64,000 nt of DNA from Anaerolineae bacterium (GTDB taxonomy: Bacteria; Chloroflexota; Anaerolineae; Aggregatilineales; Phototrophicaceae). A model generated the notes under the pieces. The model ran no database searches, was not told where the DNA came from, and saw nothing but the letters and a program-made list of their open reading frames with translations. The first letter of the stretch is position 1. Every line of letters starts with the position of its first letter. This document shows positions 58,595 to 64,000 of the stretch, one piece after another. A program made the position numbers and the translations under genes. The DNA is taken from assembly GCA_022820665.1 (NCBI GenBank), contig JAJEFB010000048.1, positions 1 to 64,000 of the forward strand, read 5' to 3'.

Positions 58595-59980
58595 ATGGGC
58601 AATCCCTACCAATACGCAAAAGACAATCAAGATCGTTTCCTGGACGAATACCAGGAATTGTTGCGCATCCGCACTATCAGCACGCAACCCCAACACGCCG
58701 GCGACGTCGCCCGCGCGGCCGAATGGCTGAAGGCGATGATGCTGAAGATCGGCATGAAGCGCGCCGAGGTCATTCTGATGCCGGAAGGGCGCTGTCCGCT
58801 GGTTTTGGGCGAATGGGACGGCGCTGGAGCGGGCGCCCCGACCATCTTGATCTATTGTCATTATGATGTGCAGCCGGCGGAAGTCGCCGATGGCTGGGAT
58901 ACCGAGCCCTTCGAGCCGACGATCAAGGACGGGAGGCTCTATTGCCGGGGCGCCGTCGACAGCAAACTGCATGTGATGTCCAATCTCAAGGCGGTGGAGT
59001 CTTGGCTGGCACAGGAAGAAAAACCCAAGGTCAACATCAAAGTCGTGTTGGAAGGGGAGGAAGAATCGGGCTCGGAGAATATTAACGCTTTCGTCGCCCA
59101 GCATCCCGAACGGCTGGCGGCCGATATCGCCATGATCTCGGACGGCGCGATCTTGGCGCCGGAGCAACCGAGCCTGACCTATGGCTTGCGCGGCGTCACT
59201 GCGCTGGAATTGCACGTGGGCGCGCCTGTCAGCGACCTGCACAGCGGGCATTGGGGCGGCTCCGTGCACAATCCCATTCAAGCCCTAAGCGAGATTCTGG
59301 CGCAATTGCACGATGAAAACGGCAGGGTGACGGTACCCGGCTTCTACGACGATGTTGATGATGTCACCGCCAGAGATCGCGCTCTGCTGGAAAAAGCGGA
59401 GCCGTTCTTGCAAGCTGAATGGGATGACGTCGTCAGCGCGCCGGCAGTCTGGGGCGAGTCGGAGTATATCTTGCCGGAAAGGCTGGGCGCGCGTCCGACG
59501 CTGGAGATCAACGGCATTCATGGCGGTTATACCGGCGCCGGCATGAAGACCGTGCTGCCGGCGCGCGCCTTCGCCAAGATCACTTGCAGGCTGGTGCCGC
59601 GGCAGGATCCGACCCGCGTCCTGCGCTGTGTGGTGGACCACATCAAAAGCATCGCGCCGGAGACGGTCAATGTCGACTTTCAGTTCGGCGGGATGGGCGC
59701 CGAGGCGGTGCTGCTGGATGTCGATGGCCTGGCGATGCGCTCCGCTGCCGAGGCATACAGGCACGCCTGGGGCGCCGAGCCGGTCTTCGAGCGCTCCGGC
59801 GGCAGCGTGCCGATCGCCTTTGAGTGCATGAAGGTCGCCGAAGAGGTCGTGATCATGAGTTATGGGCTGAAGAGCGGCCGCGCGCATGGACCGAATGAGA
59901 ATATCTACCTGGGTAATTTCTATAAGGGGATTCAGGCGACCATCAAGTTCATTGATGTGGTTGGGGCGGGTCGGAGGTAG
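58595..59980 (+). CDS. M20 family metallopeptidase (dipeptidase-like)
   Basis: A 461-residue M20 enzyme. The first metal ligand is His in YCHYDVQP, the bridging Asp is in RGAVDSKLH (most relatives have DDKG), and the catalytic Glu/metal Glu are in LEGEEESGS; MISDGA and the last His (MSYGLKSGRAHGPNE) follow. The dimerisation domain lies at about 195-350. Start at ATG 58595, with AGGT six bases upstream; an ATG six codons earlier has no site. It cuts dipeptides or similar amides. Divergent from the helicase. Confidence 0.86.
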   Translation: MGNPYQYAKDNQDRFLDEYQELLRIRTISTQPQHAGDVARAAEWLKAMMLKIGMKRAEVILMPEGRCPLVLGEWDGAGAGAPTILIYCHYDVQPAEVADGWDTEPFEPTIKDGRLYCRGAVDSKLHVMSNLKAVESWLAQEEKPKVNIKVVLEGEEESGSENINAFVAQHPERLAADIAMISDGAILAPEQPSLTYGLRGVTALELHVGAPVSDLHSGHWGGSVHNPIQALSEILAQLHDENGRVTVPGFYDDVDDVTARDRALLEKAEPFLQAEWDDVVSAPAVWGESEYILPERLGARPTLEINGIHGGYTGAGMKTVLPARAFAKITCRLVPRQDPTRVLRCVVDHIKSIAPETVNVDFQFGGMGAEAVLLDVDGLAMRSAAEAYRHAWGAEPVFERSGGSVPIAFECMKVAEEVVIMSYGLKSGRAHGPNENIYLGNFYKGIQATIKFIDVVGAGRR

Positions 59981-60052
59981 GCTCATTGCTGTTATTTGCA
60001 TAGCATCAACATAGATGCACTTTGGCTAATGCGGCTATTCCCACCACGCCCG

Positions 60053-60601
60053 TTAGGTGGGCAAGAGTTGTCCGACGCCCAGTGCAACACTGCCCAAGAG
60101 TATTAGAACGATAATCGCCACAATTGCTTTGTGCGACCATGTAACCATGCTGCCCTTCTCATCAACTATGCACGCGTTGTTGTTGTATATCAGCAAATAG
60201 GACTGCTGCATTAGCTCTCCGAAATACTCTGGATCGCATGCAGACCAGTCCTTTGCATTCTGTTCGCTAGGATTCATTGGGTGTGTCCTGAGTCTTCTTA
60301 CCCAGAGTATGCGAATGGAAAGCATGGCTACAAGTGCGCAAAGGGCAACTGAGACTATGCTTATTACAGTTGCGATCAAGTAAACTAGAGGTTGGTTTCC
60401 TATTATCTGTTGCAAGCGTACTTCTCCTGCACTAAACGGCAGGTTGAGCGCCGCCACAATGCCTGCTATAATGTTTACGATGGTGAGATTGTGCATAACC
60501 TTGCTTTCCAAGGTCTTTATGGCTTCCTTCTGCGATTGAACGTGTGCTTGGAGAATCTCGGTAACTTTCTCTTGATTGTGCAAGGTAATGGCTTCATCCA
60601 T
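60053..60601 (-). CDS. Three-helix membrane protein of unknown function
   Basis: A 182-residue protein. An N-terminal helix with coiled-coil character (8-36) leads to three membrane helices (about 38-55, 72-101, 159-178) with a 55-residue soluble loop between the second and third. AAGGAG is seven bases before the ATG. The topology recalls small membrane effectors of some defence systems, but no motif proves this and no cyclase or nuclease gene adjoins. It is divergent from the small proline-rich protein gene at 60625, with only 23 bases between start codons. Confidence 0.65.
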   Translation of the reverse strand: MDEAITLHNQEKVTEILQAHVQSQKEAIKTLESKVMHNLTIVNIIAGIVAALNLPFSAGEVRLQQIIGNQPLVYLIATVISIVSVALCALVAMLSIRILWVRRLRTHPMNPSEQNAKDWSACDPEYFGELMQQSYLLIYNNNACIVDEKGSMVTWSHKAIVAIIVLILLGSVALGVGQLLPT

Positions 60602-60624
60602 CGTGATGCTCCTTGGAGGTAACT
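60602..60624. promoter_or_regulatory. Back-to-back ribosome-binding sites of divergent genes
   Basis: AAGGAG (minus strand) and GGAGG (plus strand) meet in the palindrome CTCCTTGGAG (60610-60619). With start codons 23 bases apart, no promoter fits in this gap; each gene's transcript must begin inside the other, so the messages overlap in antisense. Confidence 0.55.
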
Positions 60625-60816
60625 ATGAACGACAAAGATCCACAGCAGAACGACATACCAGTACAAAGTCCATTGTCTAAGGAGCCTGCTCCAAATAACA
60701 CCGGCCGGCCACCTGAATCACACAGCCCTCGACCGGAACCTTCTTATGGAGAAATTACGGAAGGCGAATCTGGCGCGTCGCTTTGGAAGACGATAAAAAT
60801 GGCTTTGCGTGAATGA
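60625..60816 (+). CDS. Small proline-rich protein, paralog 1
   Basis: A 63-residue protein rich in Pro, Ser and charged residues (PPESHSPRPEPSYGE), without hydrophobic segments, likely disordered and cytoplasmic. The GGAGG four bases before the ATG is strong. It shares its opening MND(K/T)DP and the SPRP-EPS segment with the 59-residue protein at 60888, so the two are tandem duplicates. Function unknown. Confidence 0.55.
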   Translation: MNDKDPQQNDIPVQSPLSKEPAPNNTGRPPESHSPRPEPSYGEITEGESGASLWKTIKMALRE

Positions 60817-60887
60817 GCAAGTCTGCGTAACGCATTTTATCACGCCAAGTCGATGGTTAGTCAATTCTGCATTGTGCGGAGCTAGAC

Positions 60888-61067
60888 ATGAATGATACCG
60901 ATCCAGCACCAAGCGGAAACGAGCCTCAGCCACCACCGAGTAACCCGTCTGATGGCGATGGAAGCAAGCCGCCAAAAAGCCCAAGGCCTTGTCCCGAACC
61001 TTCCTCTGGATGGGTTGATACAGGGCGAGACAGACGGCCAAATCCAACTCCTAAAAAGGGCACATAG
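60888..61067 (+). CDS. Small proline-rich protein, paralog 2
   Basis: A 59-residue Pro-rich protein (EPQPPPSNPSDGDGSKPPKS, then PRPCPEPSSGW), with CGGAG seven bases before the ATG. It is a diverged copy of the protein at 60625. It has one cysteine and a basic end (RDRRPNPTPKKGT). A hairpin follows right after its stop. No family is recognised. Confidence 0.5.
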   Translation: MNDTDPAPSGNEPQPPPSNPSDGDGSKPPKSPRPCPEPSSGWVDTGRDRRPNPTPKKGT

Positions 61068-61071
61068 TTTG

Positions 61072-61096
61072 AACTATTCGGACTTTTCGAATAGTT
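61072..61096. terminator. Nine-base-pair hairpin after the proline-rich genes
   Basis: AACTATTCG (61072-61080), loop of seven bases, CGAATAGTT (61088-61096). It lies five bases after the TAG stop. Without a T tract it is a weak or factor-aided terminator, or an operator for the next gene. Confidence 0.45.
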
Positions 61097-61257
61097 GAAC
61101 CGCTTCTGTCATCACACAGAATCCCATTCCCAACACCCCAATTTACAGCCTTTTTACAGACAGTTTGCAGACGCGTGAAAGTTTTCGCGGCGCCTTCGTT
61201 TAGACTGCGGGTGAATCTCTTGTCCAACGGTCATTTTATTTGGGAGGAAAATCCAAA

Positions 61258-62016
61258 ATGACACTCAAACGATTCACCCTGGTCTTGGCGCTGCTGGCGC
61301 TTTTGACGGCGGGCGTCAGCGCGCAAGATGACGCCAAGCGAACCAGTTTCAGCCGTGTATCGATCCGGCAGGGCGCCTTCGCTTTCTCGCTCGACGACCC
61401 GATCTTGCTGGGCGCGACCGGTCTGGATGCCGATGCCTTGCGGACGGCGCTGATGGATGGCTCCACCATTGCCGAACTGATCCAAGCCAATGAAGACGAT
61501 GTCGCTGACGTGGTCGCGGACATGAAGGCGCAAGCGACGGAAGCCATCAACGCGCGCGCCGCGTCGTTCCTGGAAGGTCTCGAAGAGCGGGTCAGCGAGG
61601 AACTGAATGCCAGCCATGCGCGGCGCGGTTTCTGGGGGCGGCGCTGGCATCGGCTCCCGCGCATCTTCGCATATGCCGGCGTGGGCGATACCGTCATGGA
61701 AGCGACCGGCTTGGACTCGGCTGGTTTGCGTTCAGCGCTGGCGGAGGGCTCGACGATCGCTGAACTCATCGAGGCGAACGAGGGCGATGTAGCGAGCGTC
61801 AGTTCAAGTATCGTAGCGACAATCACGGACGCGGTTAATGCCGCGGCTGCCGAGTGCCTTGACAGCCTGGAGGGGGATATCAGCGAGGCATTCAACAGCA
61901 ACCACGCGGAAAAATGGCGCCGCTGGCGCAGGTTCCCGAAGCCGCGCGGGTTCTTCGGTTCCTGGGGATTCGATAGCGCGCCGAGCGACGTAAGGAGCGG
62001 AGCCGCTGAAGGCTAG
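61258..62016 (+). CDS. Secreted protein with an internal duplication
   Basis: A 252-residue exported protein: signal peptide to AQD (about 1-24), then two copies of a domain of about 73 residues. The first has GATGLDADALRTALMDG and STIAELIQANEDDV, the second EATGLDSAGLRSALAEG and STIAELIEANEGDV. Each copy is helical and acidic, with the mid-length linker (RRGFWGRRWHRLPR) and the C-terminal tail (KWRRWRRFPKPRGFFGSWGF) rich in Arg and Trp. GGAGG lies ten bases before the ATG. Family unknown; such repeats occur in exported proteins of the same kind of bacteria. Confidence 0.72.
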   Translation: MTLKRFTLVLALLALLTAGVSAQDDAKRTSFSRVSIRQGAFAFSLDDPILLGATGLDADALRTALMDGSTIAELIQANEDDVADVVADMKAQATEAINARAASFLEGLEERVSEELNASHARRGFWGRRWHRLPRIFAYAGVGDTVMEATGLDSAGLRSALAEGSTIAELIEANEGDVASVSSSIVATITDAVNAAAAECLDSLEGDISEAFNSNHAEKWRRWRRFPKPRGFFGSWGFDSAPSDVRSGAAEG

Positions 62017-62051
62017 GCGCGCGCATATCTCAACGCCTACTGTCATGGAAG

Positions 62052-62074
62052 CGCCGGGTCAAGCCCGGCGTTTT
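62052..62074 (+). terminator. Rho-independent terminator
   Basis: CGCCGGG (62052-62058), loop TCAAG, CCCGGCG (62064-62070), then TTTTCTGTTTT. It ends the transcript of the duplicated secreted protein, 36 bases after its stop codon. The best terminator in the window. Confidence 0.85.
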
Positions 62075-62090
62075 CTGTTTTATTGGGCGC

Positions 62091-62480
62091 TCACACGAGC
62101 CAGCGTCCGGCATCCAGCAGGATCGCCTCATCCTCGCCGGGCCAGGGCGGCGTGGTCGCGATCAGGAACTCCAGCGGGACGTCGCCGGCATTGCGGAACT
62201 GAAAATGCGTGCCCAGCGGGATCGTCAGGCTGATGCCCGGTCGTACATCCAGCACGTCCTCGCGGTCAGCCTGCGCTCGCCAGACCTGTCCCTGACCTGC
62301 CAGGAAGTACCAGATCTCTTCGACGCTGCGGTGCTTCACGGGGATTGAGACAGCGCCAACCGGAAGCGTACAATGCACGACGCTCGCGCCATCTACTTGA
62401 TGCAGTAGCCGAATCTCCGAGCCATCGGGCGCCAGGGCATCGTAATCGTCCGAGACATTCCCAGTTTCGAAGAGCCGCAT
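62091..62480 (-). CDS. Cupin-domain protein
   Basis: A 129-residue single cupin. The first motif is degenerate (KHRSVEEIWYFLAGQGQVW, with His and Glu pairs of a metal site) and the second lies in PLGTHFQFRNAGDVPLEF. Free cupins of this size bind a metal and act as isomerases, dioxygenases or binding proteins. It starts six bases after the hydroxyacid dehydrogenase gene and so shares its transcript. Function not defined. Confidence 0.8.
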   Translation of the reverse strand: MRLFETGNVSDDYDALAPDGSEIRLLHQVDGASVVHCTLPVGAVSIPVKHRSVEEIWYFLAGQGQVWRAQADREDVLDVRPGISLTIPLGTHFQFRNAGDVPLEFLIATTPPWPGEDEAILLDAGRWLV

Positions 62481-62486
62481 CCCCGC

Positions 62487-63491
62487 TTACCCCCGAGTCG
62501 CTTCCCAGCGCGCCCGCACTGTATCCCAGACTTCGGCATTGATCAGGTTGGGCGGGCGCTCGCCGCGGAGGACTTGCAAGATCTGTTGCATGGCGTGCTC
62601 GAACAGGCGGCGCCTTCCCAATACCGACGCGCCGCCAATATGCGGGAGTATGACAACATTGTCGCGCTGGAGCAGTGGATTGTCCGCCAATGGCGGCTCA
62701 ACTATGGTGACATCCAAGCCGGCGCCAAATAGCTGGCCGCTGTCCAGCGCGGCCACCAGCGCGTCTTCATCCACCAGTTTCCCGCGCGATACGTTGACGA
62801 AGATCGCGCCCCGCTTCATTTGCGCGAAACGCTCGGCGTTCATGATTTTCTTCGTTCGCTCATTCAGGGGCAGGTGCAGCGAAACGACATCGGAGCCGCT
62901 TAGCAGGGCTTCCAGCGAATGGGCGCGGGCGACATTCAATTGTTCGCAGCGCTCGGCGCTGATATGGGGATCGTAGGCGGCGACCCGCATGTCCAGAGCC
63001 GCCCCGACGCGGGCGACGCGTCCGCCGATCCGCCCCAAGCCGACCAAGCCGAGCTGCTTGCCAGCCAACTCGATGCCGACATAGACATCCCAGGCCCTCA
63101 GCTTCTCGCCTCGGTCAAGCGCCCGTCCCAGGTCATTTTCGATCTGTTTGACGCTGCGCGCCACATTCATCATCAGCGCGATGGCGGTCTCGGCAGTGGG
63201 GATGGTCGGCGCGTCCGGGGCATTGACAACCGCAATGCCGCGCTGAGTCGCGGCATCGACATCCACCGTGTCGTAGCCGATGCCCGTGCGCGAGATAACC
63301 AACAAATGCGGCGCGCGGTCCATGGCTGCGCTGTCATAGATTCTTCCGCTTGCCATCACGCCGTGAGCAAGCTCCAACTGATGATAAGGATCCCCGTCCA
63401 CCTGGTTGCCCGGGCAGATGCCCGCCGCGATATCTTCGAACATGCTTGCGTGTTCCCGGGGCACATCGCGTTCAAACCAAATTTTATACAT
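62487..63491 (-). CDS. D-isomer-specific 2-hydroxyacid dehydrogenase
   Basis: A 334-residue NAD(P)-linked enzyme. GLGRIGGRVARVG (near 153-165) binds the dinucleotide, with AYDPH behind it; INVSRGKLVDEDAL holds the catalytic Arg, and LPHIGGAS the catalytic His with Glu in TIVEPPL. It reduces a 2-oxo acid or oxidises a D-hydroxyacid. Its neighbours, a cupin and an HpcH/HpaI aldolase, point to the breakdown of a sugar acid, the aldolase giving pyruvate and a hydroxyaldehyde. Confidence 0.85.
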   Translation of the reverse strand: MYKIWFERDVPREHASMFEDIAAGICPGNQVDGDPYHQLELAHGVMASGRIYDSAAMDRAPHLLVISRTGIGYDTVDVDAATQRGIAVVNAPDAPTIPTAETAIALMMNVARSVKQIENDLGRALDRGEKLRAWDVYVGIELAGKQLGLVGLGRIGGRVARVGAALDMRVAAYDPHISAERCEQLNVARAHSLEALLSGSDVVSLHLPLNERTKKIMNAERFAQMKRGAIFVNVSRGKLVDEDALVAALDSGQLFGAGLDVTIVEPPLADNPLLQRDNVVILPHIGGASVLGRRRLFEHAMQQILQVLRGERPPNLINAEVWDTVRARWEATRG

Positions 63492-63532
63492 CCGCTGCGC
63501 TTTCCTGTCGTTTGTCTATTGGTTCCGTGAAC

Positions 63533-64000
63533 CTAGAAGTGCACGTTTTCGTCGACGATCTGTCCGACATCGTCCGTCGCTTCGCGGATGGCTTTGAACT
63601 CGGCAGTCAGCGCGCGATTGAAAGAGGAGATGTCCGAGCTGTGCATGACGAGGTTGGCGCCGGCTTTGATCCATTCGATCTCGTGATGCGCGAAATTATG
63701 GTGGATGCCGACGCCGACATTATGCGCGCGCGTCGTCGTGATGATCTTGCGGATAGCCTCGTCGAAAACCGGATGATCGTATTGCTCCGGCAAACCCAGA
63801 CTGCATGAGAGATCGTGGGGACCGACCAGCGCGCAATCGACATAGGGCACGCTGAGAATCTCGTCGAGCCGCTCCAAAGCCGGAACGCTTTCGATGTTGA
63901 TGAAGAGGGCTTTGTTGGCGTTGCGCTCCGCCAGGTAGTCCCTCAATTCTGGTTCTAATTCGATGTCGCCGTCCAGCGCGGCGCGCAGGCGGTCGCCCTT
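63533..64000 (-). CDS. HpcH/HpaI-type aldolase (partial)
   Basis: The 155 visible C-terminal residues of a 2-keto-3-deoxy acid aldolase; the frame is open at base 64000 and ends in TAG at 63533. NIESVPALERLDEIL (the Glu binds metal), CALVGPHDLSCSLG and the metal-site GPHDLS are typical of HpaI/RhmA-type class II aldolases, which split 4-hydroxy-2-oxo acids to pyruvate and an aldehyde. The 2-keto-3-deoxy-L-rhamnonate aldolase RhmA is of this family, which would fit the dehydratase at 23669. Confidence 0.82.
   Translation of the reverse strand, partial: KGDRLRAALDGDIELEPELRDYLAERNANKALFINIESVPALERLDEILSVPYVDCALVGPHDLSCSLGLPEQYDHPVFDEAIRKIITTTRAHNVGVGIHHNFAHHEIEWIKAGANLVMHSSDISSFNRALTAEFKAIREATDDVGQIVDENVHF

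Noticed and set aside
1..64000. CRISPR arrays, rRNA, tRNA and riboswitches
   Set aside because: No evenly spaced direct repeats with unique spacers, no rRNA sequence and no cloverleaf or known riboswitch core were seen on either strand. A covariance-model scan could still find a weak RNA.

Overview
The window reads as a piece of chromosome from an uncultured, environmental, carbohydrate-using bacterium. The best guess is a Chloroflexota (Anaerolineae-like) genome. That guess rests on the Ala-Gln-Asp type signal peptides, a fused NuoE/NuoF-type formate dehydrogenase module, MoeA fused to a PBP-like domain, many small GC-rich intergenic hairpins, and genes for sugar-acid breakdown. No rRNA, tRNA, CRISPR array or replication origin is visible. 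Taxonomy is inference only.

Layout. 1-138 is the tail of a terminase-like protein. 139-581 is intergenic with tandem repeats. 582-2129 is a flavin monooxygenase. 2290-11164 is an oligosaccharide locus: an enolase-superfamily enzyme, an NAD-dependent epimerase and an ArsR-type regulator on the minus strand, divergent from two ABC permeases, a binding protein and a GH2 glycosidase. 11236-15129 (minus) holds fdhA, two MNT nucleotidyltransferase genes, one hepT and mobA. 15607-20464 holds a zinc dehydrogenase and three paralogous SDRs, with a PLD/Mrr_N-type nuclease gene between the second and third. 20514-22197 (minus) is a DNA methyltransferase, a small unknown protein and an HNH endonuclease gene broken by an early TGA.

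22293-32072 is a sugar-acid region: dehydrogenase, L-rhamnonate-dehydratase-like enolase, sulfatase, BtrH-like protein, IlvD/Edd dehydratase, MFS transporter and PfkB kinase. 32163-41140 (minus) carries a YbaK-type protein, a secreted protein and a probable operon of a lipoprotein adaptor, an FtsX permease, two ATPases (one with an AbrB-like tail) and an FG-GAP/ASPIC protein. 41493-44702 has the fused NuoE-NuoF subunit, an iron-sulfur subunit and fdhD. 44719-47902 has two MoeA genes. These supply the electron-transfer and cofactor side of the formate dehydrogenase whose catalytic subunit lies 26 kb away.

48009-53824 is a tight operon (hyuA, hyuB, sarcosine-oxidase-like, SDR) that could turn N-methylhydantoin-like compounds toward glycine. 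54035-55641 is an AT-richer islet of small membrane proteins, one split by an in-frame TGA, plus a DUF5678/retropepsin pair. 55758-59980 has a GH4 glycosidase, a DEAD-box helicase and an M20 peptidase. 60053-61067 is an orphan module: a three-helix membrane protein divergent from two related small proline-rich proteins. 61258-62016 is a secreted protein with an internal duplication. 62091-64000 has a cupin, a D-2-hydroxyacid dehydrogenase and an HpcH/HpaI aldolase cut by the window edge.

The parts most worth a second look are the PLD/Mrr_N nuclease with the nearby decaying methyltransferase/HNH cluster, the duplicated MNT module in which mobA sits at the position of hepT, the ATPase-AbrB fusion, the 60-61 kb module, and four families of dispersed intergenic repeats.
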